From: Anoxybacteroides rupiense
GTDB lineage: Bacteria; Bacillota; Bacilli; Bacillales; Anoxybacillaceae
NCBI RefSeq assembly: GCF_014196195.1
Contig: NZ_JACIDF010000005.1
Location: 124,001-188,000 of the forward strand
DNA length: 64,000 nt
Reading direction: 5' to 3'
Positions 11,703-23,868 of the stretch are shown here, piece after piece. Under the pieces are notes generated by a model. That model searched no databases. It was given only the letters and a program-made list of their open reading frames with translations, and was not told the origin of the DNA. Position 1 is the stretch's first letter. Each line of letters starts with the position of its first letter. The translations under genes were made by a program, and so were the position numbers.

Positions 11703-12742
11703 CTTATTCCCCCTTCTGGAGATGGATGTTTTCGCAGCACATGAATCATTTCTGCTAAAATGCTGATCGCAATTTCTTCAGGGCCGCGCGCACCGATGGA
11801 AAGTCCAATTGGCGAATGGATACCATCGGGAATGGAGAAATCGGGAAAGAGGCGTGCGGTGCGCCTTTTCGGTCCTAAAATGCCACAATAGAATAGTGGC
11901 TGTTGGCTAAGAAGAGACACAAGCTCTTGGTCACGCTGAAACTGATGGGTCATAATCACGACAAAATCTCGTTCGCATAAACGAAGCTGAGGGATTGCTT
12001 CTTTCGGAAAGCCAACCATCCACTGATCGGCATCTGGAATCTGCTCGGGGCAGCAAAGAGCAGGCCGCCAATCGACGACAGTGACAGAAAACCCCGTCTG
12101 CTTGGCAAATGACACGAGCGGTTTGACATCATGGTTCGCTCCAAAAATAATAAGGCGCGGTTTGGGCCAAAAGTGCTGCAAATAAAAAGAAGCCCCAGAA
12201 ATAGTGAAAATCCCATTCTTTGTTTGAAACGTGCCGACAGCATGCAGTTGGTTTAATAGGTCGGCAGGAATTTCATATTCAACATTTCCCCATCGCTGTC
12301 CATTTTCAGCTAAAAATAGCCAGCTATTCTCGTCAGTTGCCGCTTCTCCCCATTTTTTTGCCATTAAAACGTGTTGGTTTTGTTCTAAATGTCTTTTGAC
12401 TGTTAACAAATCGGCTCTCAGCTGTTCCGTGATAGGCAGCAATAAAAGATGAATCGTTCCGTTGCACCCGACACCTTGCCCCCATGACAAATCATCTTCC
12501 TGTTTAAGATCAAACGTAGCAATGGTCGGCCGTTGGCTTTGCCATATTTCTTGTGCTTGGATGGAAAGGGCTTCTTCGAGACATCCGCCGCTAATGAGTC
12601 CTGTTATGTAACCTTCCTCATCTATCCACATGCACGCTCCTTCCTTTTGGTATGCCGACCCCTCGACATGGACAATGATCGCCAGTATTCCTTGTTTTTG
12701 TGAGGAAGTGATAGCCTCTAGGACAGTATGGTAGTTTTCCAT
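11699..12742 (-). CDS. pucA: XdhC/CoxI-family molybdenum cofactor insertion protein (PucA type)
   Basis: Chaperone that binds sulfurated molybdenum cofactor and inserts it into the hydroxylase. 347 residues. The N-terminal XdhC/CoxI domain carries GSAYQKEGACMWI and GLISGGCLEEAL, where cysteine is conserved, and the C-terminal Rossmann-like domain has IFGANHDVKPLV. ATG 12742 is supported by GGTGAG upstream; the open frame extends another 78 codons without resemblance. It is the first gene of the operon. Confidence 0.88.
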   Translation of the reverse strand: MENYHTVLEAITSSQKQGILAIIVHVEGSAYQKEGACMWIDEEGYITGLISGGCLEEALSIQAQEIWQSQRPTIATFDLKQEDDLSWGQGVGCNGTIHLLLLPITEQLRADLLTVKRHLEQNQHVLMAKKWGEAATDENSWLFLAENGQRWGNVEYEIPADLLNQLHAVGTFQTKNGIFTISGASFYLQHFWPKPRLIIFGANHDVKPLVSFAKQTGFSVTVVDWRPALCCPEQIPDADQWMVGFPKEAIPQLRLCERDFVVIMTHQFQRDQELVSLLSQQPLFYCGILGPKRRTARLFPDFSIPDGIHSPIGLSIGARGPEEIAISILAEMIHVLRKHPSPEGGIR

Positions 12743-13368
12743 TTTTCGTTTCTCACCACCGCAAAAAAATTTTGCCAAGTATCGGTGTTTGATGATGATC
12801 AACCACCTCATCAGCTGCTGTTTCTGTAATCGAATGAAGGAGAGATGTTTGAGATGAAATGACAGGGAGAAGGAGGAGAGTCGCATAATCGGTGAGGAAC
12901 CTGATGAAGTGGCTGCATCGATTCTGCTGAAGGATGATAAAGGATAGAATAGTGACTCGCATCTTGGGCTTATCATCCACTGCTATTACTATTGTATTCT
13001 TTTGGAAATTCGTCATGACTGAAAAAATCATCTAGCCTTGAAATGTCTGATGAAGATCGAGTTTTCTATTGGGACCTATATGTTAGGGAATTTTTGAATG
13101 ACCTGGCGATGTCGATGACTGGAGAGGGCTGTGGTTTGCTGCTGTCATTCGAATACAAGAAAAAACCTGAACAGCATCGCTTCGAGGACTATTCTTTGAT
13201 CGAGGAAGCGGTTCGCTGCTCAGGCGTTTACATACAGATGAAACGAACAATATCTGCAAAAATCAAGGGTCGGAAGAGTTTTGATCATGTCAAAGCGTGA
13301 CTGACCGTCGGGAGATGACCTCTTCACTTTGCAGCTTGAAGTTTTAATAAAAAGAGAGAAATGGCGGT
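12743..13368. other. Stretch upstream of the molybdenum hydroxylase operon
   Basis: Should hold the operon promoter on the minus strand, but I cannot place one with confidence. Two open frames, 13043-13300 (+) and 12753-13031 (-), have no clear ribosome site and no family resemblance I recognise. They may be decayed remains of a regulator such as PucR, but nothing in the residues shows this. Confidence 0.3.
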
Positions 13369-13542
13369 TTATTCCTGTTCTTTTTTTCCCTCTTTTTTTA
13401 AACGGCCTTCTTTACGGGCCGCTTCTCGCAATAAAAACTCGATGTGAGCGTTGACGCTGCGGAATTCGTCTTGTGCCCAACGTTCAAGCACCTCGTATAA
13501 GTGCGGATCGATTCTTAATGGGAAATTTTTCTTTTTGGCCAT
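13369..13542 (-). CDS. Small Arc/MetJ-type ribbon-helix-helix protein
   Basis: 57 residues starting [20 protein letters not shown], the strand-helix-helix pattern of Arc-type DNA-binding proteins, with a charged C-terminal tail rich in lysine and glutamate. Members of this group often follow an SPFH-domain gene in Bacillaceae, as here. The start at 13542 gives the usual protein; upstream start codons overlap the SPFH stop. The role is unknown; DNA binding is inferred from fold only. Confidence 0.75.
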   Translation of the reverse strand: MAKKKNFPLRIDPHLYEVLERWAQDEFRSVNAHIEFLLREAARKEGRLKKEGKKEQE

Positions 13543-13556
13543 AAGACTCACAACCA

Positions 13557-14399
13557 TCAATATAAACTACCAGTATTAATAACCGGCTGTGCAGCTCGCT
13601 CAGAGACGATCGCCACCATTAGATTATTAACCATGTTTGCTTTTCTTTCATCGTCTAATTCTAAAACTCCCTCTTTCTCAAGCTGTTCAATCGCCATTTG
13701 CGCCATAGACACAGCCCCTTCAACAATCTTCTTGCGCGCGGCTAAAATAGCGGCTGCTTGTTGCCGTTGCAGCATCGCACTAGCAATCTCTGGAGAGTAG
13801 GCGAGATGGCTGAGGCGAGCTTCCACTACTTGAACGCCAGCGACTTTGAGACGTTCTTGCAATTCGGTAGCGAGAACATCAGAGATGATATCGGCATTTC
13901 CTCTTAACGTAATCTCTTCATGCTCAAAAGTGTCGTATGGGTATTTCGTCGCTACGTGGCGGATCGCTGTTTCGCTTTGCACAGCAACGAACTTTTCATA
14001 ATTGTCGACATCGAAAACAGCTTTAGCAGAATCAATCACTTTAAAGACGATGACGGCAGCAATTTCAATTGGATTCCCTTCAATATCGTTAACTTTCAAT
14101 GTACTGCTGTTAAAGTTGCGGACGCGGAGAGACACGGTTTGGCGACGTGTCAACGGAATGGTGAGAAACAAGCCGCTATCGCGAATACTTCCCAAGTAGC
14201 GACCAAAAAAAGTGACGACTTTTGCTTGATTCGGTTCAACAATCGTGATCCCTGTTGCTAATAAAACAGCCAATACAGCAAGTACAATGGCAGGCATTAG
14301 CATTTGTTGTAAAAGTGAGATAGCGGCGACAATGAGGAAAAGGAGAATAAACAAAATGCCTAAAAATCCGTTTACGTACCAAGCCTTGCTTTCTCTCAT
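13557..14399 (-). CDS. SPFH/Band 7 domain membrane protein
   Basis: Membrane scaffold protein of the stomatin/prohibitin group. About 280 residues. Two hydrophobic segments lie at about residues 10-30 and 33-50, followed by an SPFH domain beginning at [18 protein letters not shown] and a C-terminal helical stretch with [23 protein letters not shown] 14399 is preferred because AAGGAG lies 9 bases upstream; the ATG at 14408 touches that site. It is followed by the small ribbon-helix-helix gene with overlapping codons, so the two are probably co-transcribed. Confidence 0.85.
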   Translation of the reverse strand: MRESKAWYVNGFLGILFILLFLIVAAISLLQQMLMPAIVLAVLAVLLATGITIVEPNQAKVVTFFGRYLGSIRDSGLFLTIPLTRRQTVSLRVRNFNSSTLKVNDIEGNPIEIAAVIVFKVIDSAKAVFDVDNYEKFVAVQSETAIRHVATKYPYDTFEHEEITLRGNADIISDVLATELQERLKVAGVQVVEARLSHLAYSPEIASAMLQRQQAAAILAARKKIVEGAVSMAQMAIEQLEKEGVLELDDERKANMVNNLMVAIVSERAAQPVINTGSLY

Positions 14400-14432
14400 A
14401 AAAATCATCTCCTTATTATGGATTATATCATT

Positions 14433-14461
14433 ATGATATCATAATTTGAAAAATATGTAAA
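14433..14461 (-). promoter_or_regulatory. Possible promoter for the SPFH gene
   Basis: Minus strand TTTACA (14461-14456) and TATCAT (14438-14433) are 17 bases apart and lie about 35 bases upstream of the start codon. Confidence 0.4.
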
Positions 14462-14538
14462 CGAAAGATTGTTTTTTACATTACAGAAAAATGAATGGTA
14501 ATCCGGTATAGTGATATATAGAAGGGAAGGTGGATAGG

Positions 14539-15906
14539 ATGACACAGATGATTCATGGAAAAGAGCTTAAGGATTGGTTGAAGGATTATCCATTGCTGGA
14601 GCAACTAATATCATTGGAGGAAGCGTTCTGGTTCAATCCAGTCTATCAGCCGTTTCATGCGGCAATAAGCGAACGATCTTTTCATTTGCATGACGTACAG
14701 GAAGCTGAAGAGAGACTGAAGCGTTTTGCTCCATTCATTGCCACTGTTTTTCCAGAAACCAGGCAGGCAAACGGAATCATCGAATCATCGCTGTTGGAAA
14801 TAAGCGGGATGCAGCAGCTATTAGGTAAGGTATTTGGCCAGCATGTACCGGGTAAAATGCTGCTAAAATGCGACAGCCATTTGCCGATTGCTGGATCGAT
14901 TAAAGCAAGAGGAGGAATTTACGAAGTATTGAAGCATGCCGAAGCGCTTGCATTACAACATGGGCTTTTGTCGCGCGAAGAGGACTATTCGGTGTTAGCG
15001 GGCGATGCGTTCCGATCGTTCTTTTCACAGTACACGATTACGGTTGGATCGACAGGAAATCTTGGTTTGAGCATCGGCATCATGGGAACCAAGCTCGGTT
15101 TTCGCGTCAATGTGCACATGTCGGCGGAAGCAAAACAATGGAAAAAAGATTTGCTGCGAAAAAATGGCGCGCACGTGATTGAGCATTCAGCCGATTACAG
15201 CACGGCAGTGGAACAAGGAAGAAGAGAGGCAGAAAGCGATCTGAATAACTATTTTATTGATGATGAAAATTCAGCCGATTTATTTCTTGGCTATGCAGTT
15301 GCGGCTTTGCGCCTTAAACAGCAATTCGCGGAAAAAGGGATTGTCGTGGATCACGAACATCCTCTGTTTGTTTATCTCCCATGTGGGGTCGGAGGGGCGC
15401 CGGGCGGTATTGCGTTTGGATTGAAACTCATGTTTGGCGATGCGGTTCATTGTTTTTTTGCTGAGCCGACGCATTCGCCATGCATGTTATTAGGAATGAT
15501 GACAGGGATGCATGATCAAGTATGTGTTCAAGATTTTGGGATTGACGGCCGAACAGAAGCGGATGGACTTGCGGTCGGCCGCCCATCTCGATTTGTCGGC
15601 AAAGCGGTAGAAAAGCTGATCAGTGGCATTTATACGGTAGCAGATCGGCATTTATTGATGCTCCTAGCACTTATGAAAGATCAAGAAGACATTGCACTGG
15701 AGCCGTCTGCACTGGCGGGAGTCTATGGCCCTGTTTCTTTGTTTATGAAAGGAACATCGTATATAGAACAGCGTCAATTGTCCAAAAGCATAAAACAGGC
15801 GACCCATTTATGCTGGGCTACTGGAGGAAACCTTGTACCGGAACCCGAGATGAAACAATATGTTGAAAAAGGAAGGACCTTGTATAAAGAAATCGCGAAG
15901 CAATAA
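14539..15906 (+). CDS. dsdA: D-serine ammonia-lyase
   Basis: PLP enzyme that deaminates D-serine (and D-threonine) to the keto acid and ammonia, removing a toxic D-amino acid. 455 residues, normal for DsdA. The PLP lysine lies in [17 protein letters not shown] and the phosphate-binding loop is [22 protein letters not shown] is the usual glycine-rich segment. ATG 14539 has AAGGTGG 5 bases upstream; a GTG at 14530 overlaps that site. No dsdX/dsdC partner gene is next to it. Confidence 0.95.
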   Translation: MTQMIHGKELKDWLKDYPLLEQLISLEEAFWFNPVYQPFHAAISERSFHLHDVQEAEERLKRFAPFIATVFPETRQANGIIESSLLEISGMQQLLGKVFGQHVPGKMLLKCDSHLPIAGSIKARGGIYEVLKHAEALALQHGLLSREEDYSVLAGDAFRSFFSQYTITVGSTGNLGLSIGIMGTKLGFRVNVHMSAEAKQWKKDLLRKNGAHVIEHSADYSTAVEQGRREAESDLNNYFIDDENSADLFLGYAVAALRLKQQFAEKGIVVDHEHPLFVYLPCGVGGAPGGIAFGLKLMFGDAVHCFFAEPTHSPCMLLGMMTGMHDQVCVQDFGIDGRTEADGLAVGRPSRFVGKAVEKLISGIYTVADRHLLMLLALMKDQEDIALEPSALAGVYGPVSLFMKGTSYIEQRQLSKSIKQATHLCWATGGNLVPEPEMKQYVEKGRTLYKEIAKQ

Positions 15907-16368
15907 AACAAGAGTAAAGGTGCTTGTCATATTAGCATGTTTTGCGAATGAACAGAGCTACTGATTTTTTAGTTGCATATGCAGAAAGGAATGGGCATTT
16001 TTATTCTGTAAATACCACTGCAGCATCTAATTTAGAAAGGAGAAGGAAACCGAAGGACATCCTTTGGCTCGTTTTGTTATGCAAACATGTGGGATTGACC
16101 TTCATAAAATGAAAAGAAGGATGAATCCATCTTCAGGAAACGCAATCCCTATATTGTTGAAGCTGAGGTTTTCCCATAATATAGGGGAACTGTTGTCCAA
16201 TTCTAGAAAATTCACTCTAGGATCATTATGCTGGATTAGCAAACATCTCGTGATTCTAGATCGGATACCAAGGTTTGGTAGAAGACCATTTCTTAAAGCA
16301 CAGCGAATATCGACTTTAGCCAAGTAATATGGTAGTTTATTAATTTGTTAAAATATGGTATTTTTTCA
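15907..16368. other. Non-coding stretch between dsdA and hutP
   Basis: Contains two overlapping open frames on opposite strands (16064-16327 + and 16102-16323 -) with no family resemblance or clear ribosome site. I see no dsdA terminator and no RNA element that I can name. It may include decayed coding sequence. Confidence 0.35.
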
Positions 16369-16398
16369 TTGACAATTTACAAGCAAAGCCGTTACAAT
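16369..16398 (+). promoter_or_regulatory. Sigma-A promoter of the hut operon
   Basis: TTGACA (16369-16374) is a perfect -35 box and TACAAT (16393-16398) is a good -10 box, spaced 18 bases, about 50 bases upstream of hutP. Confidence 0.8.
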
Positions 16399-16451
16399 AT
16401 CAATAAGCTATTAGTTTATTTAGAAAATTTAAGCAATAGGTGTTGATTTTC

Positions 16452-16901
16452 GTGCTTAAGCAAGCCAAAAATCGAGTAGGCCGCAATGCTATTTTGATGG
16501 CCATGCTGGAGGATGAGGAAGAACATGGGCTCATTGCCCATTTGAATGCGCTTAATTGGCGTTATTGCAAAGGGAAAGTCGGCTCTATGGACCTGCAAAA
16601 AATTGTTTCAGCCGTTGAAACGGCAGCGAAGCGAAACGGCATTGTAAATGGAGACTTGTATCGGGAAATGCATGCGCTGTATCATGCTGTGCTAGAAGCG
16701 GTGCAAGGAGTAACAAGGGGCCAAGTGGAATTGGGTGGGCTCATGAGAACGGTCGGCCTTCGTTTTGCCGTGATGCGAGGGACTCCTTATGAAAATGAGG
16801 CAGAAGGAGAATGGATCGCTGTGGCTTTATACGGAACGATCGGAGCGCCCATTCGCGGGCTTGAGCATGAAACGATTGGTCTTGGGGTAAACCATATTTA
16901 A
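16452..16901 (+). CDS. hutP: Hut operon positive regulator HutP
   Basis: RNA-binding antiterminator that, with L-histidine and a divalent metal, binds NAG triplets in the hut leader and lets transcription pass into hutH. 149 residues, as in B. subtilis. Conserved blocks are GKVGSMDLQKIV, YREMHALYHAV, GVTRGQVELGGLMRTVGLRF and the C-terminus IGAPIRGLEHETIGLGVNHI. GTG 16452 is chosen, with AGGTG 9 bases upstream. It is the first gene of the operon and its binding site lies about 155 bases past its stop. Confidence 0.96.
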   Translation: MLKQAKNRVGRNAILMAMLEDEEEHGLIAHLNALNWRYCKGKVGSMDLQKIVSAVETAAKRNGIVNGDLYREMHALYHAVLEAVQGVTRGQVELGGLMRTVGLRFAVMRGTPYENEAEGEWIAVALYGTIGAPIRGLEHETIGLGVNHI

Positions 16902-16999
16902 CCATTTTATCAATGGTTAGGAAGTGTTAAAGCAGCACAGAACCGTGGGACACATGGAAATTGCTCGGTTCACTTCTCTTCATTAAGGAAGGGATTATC

Positions 17000-17049
17000 C
17001 GAGAAGTTCCCATCTCTTAACGTCAGCGTAGGTGGTGGGAGCATGTCAT
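17000..17049 (+). repeat. Dispersed hairpin repeat, copy B, inside the hut leader
   Basis: Begins CGAGAAGTTCCCATCTCTTA and continues ACGTCAGCGTAGGTGGTGGG to GTCAT. CCCATC pairs roughly with the GGTGGTGGG arm. It lies between hutP and the HutP binding site, only 9 bases upstream of the first NAG triplet. Confidence 0.6.
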
Positions 17050-17057
17050 ATATAGGA

Positions 17058-17134
17058 TAGCCTAAAGTGATAAGTTCAGGAGGAGGCTGTACCACAACGA
17101 TAAATGATGTGGGTAGGGCCTCCTCCTTTATTTT
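17058..17134 (+). promoter_or_regulatory. HutP binding site and regulated terminator
   Basis: Three NAG triplets, TAG (17058-17060), AAG (17065-17067) and AAG (17072-17074), are separated by exactly 4 bases each, the spacing known for B. subtilis HutP site I. They run into a terminator: AGGAGGAGGC (17078-17087) pairs with GCCTCCTCCT (17118-17127), followed by TTATTTT. HutP binding would disrupt the hairpin and let transcription reach hutH. Confidence 0.88.
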
Positions 17135-17159
17135 GCTAAAGCAAAGGGGGATGGAGCGA

Positions 17160-18686
17160 ATGGTGATTTTAACCGGCCATACGTTGACATTAAACGAAGT
17201 GAAGCGCGTGCTATACGACGGGGAAGTGGTCATCGCCTCCACAGATAGTATGGAGGCGGTCGAACGGAGCCGGAAAGCAGTCGAGGAGATTGTTAGCAAG
17301 AAAAAGGTGGTATATGGAATCAATACAGGATTTGGGAAGTTCAGCGACGTATTAATTGAAGCAAACGATGTGGAGGAGCTGCAGTGGAATTTAATCCATT
17401 CTCATGCATGCGGAGTGGGTGAACCATTTCCGGAGTCTGTTTCGCGCGCTATGCTGCTATTGCGGGCTAACGCTCTCTTGAAAGGATATTCAGGTGTTCG
17501 CCCGGTTGTCATTGAACGGCTGTTGGATTTGTTAAATGCCAAAATTCATCCCGTCATTCCGCAGCAAGGTTCGTTAGGCGCGAGCGGAGATTTGGCGCCG
17601 CTGTCTCACTTAGTATTGGCGCTGCTTGGTGAAGGAGAAGTATTTTATCGCGGACAGCAAGTGCCTGCTATGGAAGCTCTTGCAGAAGAAGGACTCACTC
17701 CCATTACCTTAAAGGCGAAAGAGGGATTAGCGCTGATCAATGGCACGCAGGCGATGACAGCGATGGGAGTTGTCGGGTATTTAGAAGCTGAACAGCTGGC
17801 ATATGAAAGCGAACTCATTGCAGCCATGACTCTGGAAGGGCTACAGGGAATTATGGATGCATTTGATGAACGAGTCCATCTTGCTCGCGGCTATCATCAA
17901 CAGACGGAAGTAGCCGCAAGGATTCGCACCTATTTAGCTGACAGCCGTCTCGTGACCAAACAAGGGCAGCTGCGCGTACAAGATGCTTATTCGCTTCGTT
18001 GTATTCCGCAAGTACATGGCGCTTCATGGCAGGCGCTTGATTATGTAAAAGAAAAATTGGAAATTGAAATGAACGCCGCCACTGACAACCCATTAATTTT
18101 TGATGATGGAGCGTCTGTGATCTCTGGTGGCAACTTTCATGGTCAACCGATTGCGTTAGCGCTGGATTTTATGAAAATTGCGCTCGCCGAGCTGGCCAAT
18201 ATTTCCGAGCGGAGGATCGAACGACTCGTCAACCCGCAGCTGAGTGATTTGCCGCCGTTTTTGAGCCCAGCTCCTGGCTTGCAATCAGGTGCCATGATTA
18301 TGCAATATGCGGCGGCGGCGCTTGTCTCAGAAAATAAAACGCTCGCTCATCCAGCCAGCGTGGACTCTATTCCATCATCAGCTAATCAAGAGGACCATGT
18401 CAGCATGGGAACCATTGCTTCCCGGCACGCTTATGCCATTTTGCAAAATGTGCGCAGGGTACTCGCGATTGAGTTGATTTGTGCGATGCAGGCGGTTGAA
18501 CATCGCGGAGTAGACAAAATGGCTGCGAAGACAAGAGCGTTTTATGAAGCGACGCGTCAAATTGTACCATCGATTACAAAAGACCGCGTGTTTTCTAAAG
18601 ATATAGAAGCGGCCGCAAAGTGGCTGAAGGAAGTGGATCAGTCTTTTTTTCTCGTTCACCCCGCACCTGTTAATCAATATTCATGA
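17160..18686 (+). CDS. hutH: Histidine ammonia-lyase
   Basis: First step of histidine breakdown: removes ammonia to give urocanate. 508 residues. The Ala-Ser-Gly triad that forms the MIO cofactor is in [16 protein letters not shown]. Other conserved segments include [11 protein letters not shown] and [16 protein letters not shown] 17160 has AAAGGGGG 9 bases upstream; ATG 17151 directly abuts that site. The open frame upstream to 17067 overlaps the HutP terminator and is not coding. Expression depends on read-through of that terminator. Confidence 0.96.
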   Translation: MVILTGHTLTLNEVKRVLYDGEVVIASTDSMEAVERSRKAVEEIVSKKKVVYGINTGFGKFSDVLIEANDVEELQWNLIHSHACGVGEPFPESVSRAMLLLRANALLKGYSGVRPVVIERLLDLLNAKIHPVIPQQGSLGASGDLAPLSHLVLALLGEGEVFYRGQQVPAMEALAEEGLTPITLKAKEGLALINGTQAMTAMGVVGYLEAEQLAYESELIAAMTLEGLQGIMDAFDERVHLARGYHQQTEVAARIRTYLADSRLVTKQGQLRVQDAYSLRCIPQVHGASWQALDYVKEKLEIEMNAATDNPLIFDDGASVISGGNFHGQPIALALDFMKIALAELANISERRIERLVNPQLSDLPPFLSPAPGLQSGAMIMQYAAAALVSENKTLAHPASVDSIPSSANQEDHVSMGTIASRHAYAILQNVRRVLAIELICAMQAVEHRGVDKMAAKTRAFYEATRQIVPSITKDRVFSKDIEAAAKWLKEVDQSFFLVHPAPVNQYS

Positions 18687-18701
18687 GGAGGAAGGAAAAC
18701 G

Positions 18702-21661
<2,960 letters not shown>

Positions 21662-21671
21662 TAACAAACGG

Positions 21672-21709
21672 ATGAACTTCCTCCTACCTACATTTCGTTA
21701 AAAGGTGGC
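21672..21709 (-). repeat. Dispersed hairpin repeat, copy C
   Basis: Minus strand reads GCCACCTTTTAACGAAATGT then AGGTAGGAGGAAGTTCAT. It matches the AACGAAG loop, GTAGGT arm and TTCAT end of the other copies with one gap. It starts just after the hutI stop. Confidence 0.6.
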
Positions 21710-21760
21710 TAAACGATTATGTTTGAATTTTCTTAAATAAGTGAAGAAAAATCGAAACCA

Positions 21761-21803
21761 AAAACGACAAGCGTTCGTAAATAAGCTTGTCGTTTTATTT
21801 TTT
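21761..21803 (+). terminator. Terminator of the hut operon
   Basis: AAAACGACAAGC (21761-21772) pairs with GCTTGTCGTTTT (21785-21796), followed by a T-rich run. Confidence 0.85.
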
Positions 21804-22081
21804 CTTTGTTTATGGAATAGGCATGTTCTCGAGGAGAAATCGTGCCAACCTTCTCTTGAAAACAGCTGAATGGCTTCTGGGCTTGCCGGTGCTGATCGAG
21901 AGAAAATAAAAATATGAATATGCGGTTTTCATCATATGACAGACACATGCAGAAAAAACAGTGAGCATGATAAACTTAGGAATAGAGAGAAGGAGGATAT
22001 AGTACAGAAAGGTTGCCCAGATAGATGGTTTCGTATAAGATGAGAGGGAAGGTATATTAGTTTTTTAAAGGAGAACTTTAT
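21804..22081. other. Leader region of the TerC gene
   Basis: Because TerC genes often follow a manganese (yybP-ykoY) riboswitch, I looked for its conserved GGGGAG loops and did not find them. The AAAGGAG ribosome site of the TerC gene is at the end. No other feature is supported. Confidence 0.4.
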
Positions 22082-22780
22082 ATGGATGCCATATGGTCTT
22101 ATGATGCGTGGATAGCACTAATCAAAATTATTGCTATTGATATTATTTTGTCTGGCGATAATGCGATTGTGATCGCAATGGCGACAAGGAAGCTTCCGAA
22201 AGAGCAGCAAAATAAGGCAATTTTTTGGGGAACAGGCGGAGCGGTTATTTTGCGGATCTTGTTTGCCGCCATCATTGTCTTTTTGCTGAAAATCCCATTC
22301 GTACATTTAGCTGGCGGACTTTTATTGCTTTGGATTGCGTATAAAGTGTTGGTTGAGCATGAAGAGACAGCGAATATTCAATCATCTGACCGTCTTTTAA
22401 AAGCCATTTGGACGATTATCGTAGCAGATGCAGTAATGAGCTTAGATAATGTGGTCGCTGTGGCGGGGGCATCGGAAGGGCACGTTGGTATGATTGCATT
22501 TGGCGTAGCTATCAGCATTCCGATTATGATTTTTGGCTCGAAGGCGATCGTGGCCATTATGGAAAAACATGTGTGGATTACGTATATTGGGTCCGGCATT
22601 TTAGCTTGGACAGGAGGAAAAATGATGATGGAGGATGAGGGGTTTACAAGTTTCCTCCATTTGCCAAAAGGTCCGCTTTCTTATGCGATTGCTGCGGGTT
22701 TGACGATTTTTGTACTGGCCCTCGCTTATCTGGCAAATAAAAAGGCGGAAGCGCAAAGAGAAAAAGGCAGAATGATATAA
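22082..22780 (+). CDS. TerC-family integral membrane protein (YjbE/YkoY group)
   Basis: Membrane protein of the TerC family, members of which export manganese or supply it to secreted proteins. 232 residues with about seven hydrophobic segments. The two conserved acidic membrane motifs are visible: DIILSGDNAIVIAMA near residue 20 and ADAVMSLDNVVAVAGAS near residue 120. AAAGGAG precedes ATG 22082. It stands alone between the hut operon and the lut genes. A metal-export role is family knowledge, not shown here. Confidence 0.88.
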   Translation: MDAIWSYDAWIALIKIIAIDIILSGDNAIVIAMATRKLPKEQQNKAIFWGTGGAVILRILFAAIIVFLLKIPFVHLAGGLLLLWIAYKVLVEHEETANIQSSDRLLKAIWTIIVADAVMSLDNVVAVAGASEGHVGMIAFGVAISIPIMIFGSKAIVAIMEKHVWITYIGSGILAWTGGKMMMEDEGFTSFLHLPKGPLSYAIAAGLTIFVLALAYLANKKAEAQREKGRMI

Positions 22781-22798
22781 AAGGATTGTTAGCGTATC

Positions 22799-22846
22799 CG
22801 TCGGGGTCTCCTATCTCTCAACGGAGTATAAATCAAAGAGGTTCAT
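22799..22846 (+). repeat. Dispersed hairpin repeat, copy D (degenerate)
   Basis: GTCTCCTATCTCTCAACGGA matches copy G closely in its 5' half and the element ends GAGGTTCAT, but the second arm is degraded. Confidence 0.45.
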
Positions 22847-23043
22847 TGGATTATAGATGAAAATGAATTTTTTCACATTTGGGGATTTATATGATGTTGT
22901 TTCTTAGCAATCGATTCATAGGCATGAAAGCGGCGTTGCTTGTACCTTTGCTACATGAATAGATGATCCAAGGCTGTGGATTTGTTCTGATCTATTGTTA
23001 AATCTTCAGGCTGCAACATGATATCTTGCTTAAAAGAAAAATG

Positions 23044-23108
23044 ACCGAACAGCTTGCTTAACGGACGAAAGCTTAGTCTTTAGTGAAGCTGTTCGGTTCT
23101 TTAATTTT
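23044..23108. terminator. Bidirectional terminator between TerC gene and lutC
   Basis: ACCGAACAGCTT (23044-23055) pairs with AAGCTGTTCGGT (23086-23097) and the loop has its own pairing (AAGCTTAGTCTTT area). T-rich sequence follows on both strands, so it can serve the lut operon ending at 23146 as well as plus-strand transcripts. Confidence 0.75.
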
Positions 23109-23145
23109 TGTTGGTTTGGCTCTGTACTAGAGTTCCATTCGAGCC

Positions 23146-23868
23146 TTAGCCGTCTGCTACGACCACATAAGCAGCTTTCACAGGGCCGTGGACCCCCACT
23201 ACTAAGTTCATCTCAATGTCGGCTGAATTGCTTGGACCGGTAATGAAATTGATACATGATGCGACTTCTTTTCCCGCTTTGACTTGCTGATGGATATAAA
23301 AAGCGGCTTGCGTCATTCGGGGAACGATGGTGCTTTTCGGAATGATGCAAATATAGTTTTGCGGTAAGAAGCTGACAGTGCGTCCTTTTCCGCGATCGCT
23401 GAATAAGACGACGGTCCCCGATTCTGCCAATGTGATATCGCTAAAAGTGATCCCAATATTCGCCTGCTCAGCCTCTGTGATATTGACCGCTCCAAGAGAC
23501 GGATCCCATATATGAACGTGAATGCCGCTGTTTCGCCAATGATGGTACAAAAGATGGGATAATCCATATTCCGCAAAACGCGGATCATTCCATGTCACGA
23601 CAGGACCGCCCCCATAACGGGATACGACTTTTTGCAAGGTAAGAGGAAGCTGTTCTTTGTTTGTCTCAAATACATCGGTATGGATGGCTGCACACTGCGT
23701 CTTCAATACTTCTAGCAAATCGTCCTCACTATACCCTTGAAATACAGTCCATTGCGGTTGATGCCGCCACTGAGGAGCCTGCACGTTTGTCGCGTACGCT
23801 TTTCGTCCAAGCCGCTCGGCAACTTGATTTAAAAACGCTTCTCGGCGATGGATACGTCCTCTTTTCAT
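23146..23868 (-). CDS. lutC: Lactate utilization protein LutC
   Basis: Subunit of the LutABC complex that oxidises L-lactate to pyruvate. 240 residues of the LUD domain family. Recognisable segments: [14 protein letters not shown], the [17 protein letters not shown] stretch and [22 protein letters not shown], typical of LutC. ATG 23868 follows AGGGGAT and overlaps the lutB stop; the longer open frame upstream lies inside lutB. Last gene of the operon. Confidence 0.95.
   Translation of the reverse strand: MKRGRIHRREAFLNQVAERLGRKAYATNVQAPQWRHQPQWTVFQGYSEDDLLEVLKTQCAAIHTDVFETNKEQLPLTLQKVVSRYGGGPVVTWNDPRFAEYGLSHLLYHHWRNSGIHVHIWDPSLGAVNITEAEQANIGITFSDITLAESGTVVLFSDRGKGRTVSFLPQNYICIIPKSTIVPRMTQAAFYIHQQVKAGKEVASCINFITGPSNSADIEMNLVVGVHGPVKAAYVVVADG

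Noticed and set aside
13043-13300. Open frame of 85 codons upstream of the molybdenum hydroxylase operon
   Set aside because: No ribosome site, no family resemblance, and overlapping frames on both strands; left as unassigned sequence.
13300-13345. Possible eleventh copy of the hairpin repeat (GTCGGGAGATGACCTCTTCA)
   Set aside because: Lacks the CGAAG loop, the GTAGG arm and the fixed end.
16064-16327. Pair of overlapping open frames before hutP
   Set aside because: Neither strand has a ribosome site or recognisable domain; probably chance or decayed sequence.
21804-22081. Possible manganese (yybP-ykoY) riboswitch before the TerC gene
   Set aside because: The conserved loops were not found on reading the leader.
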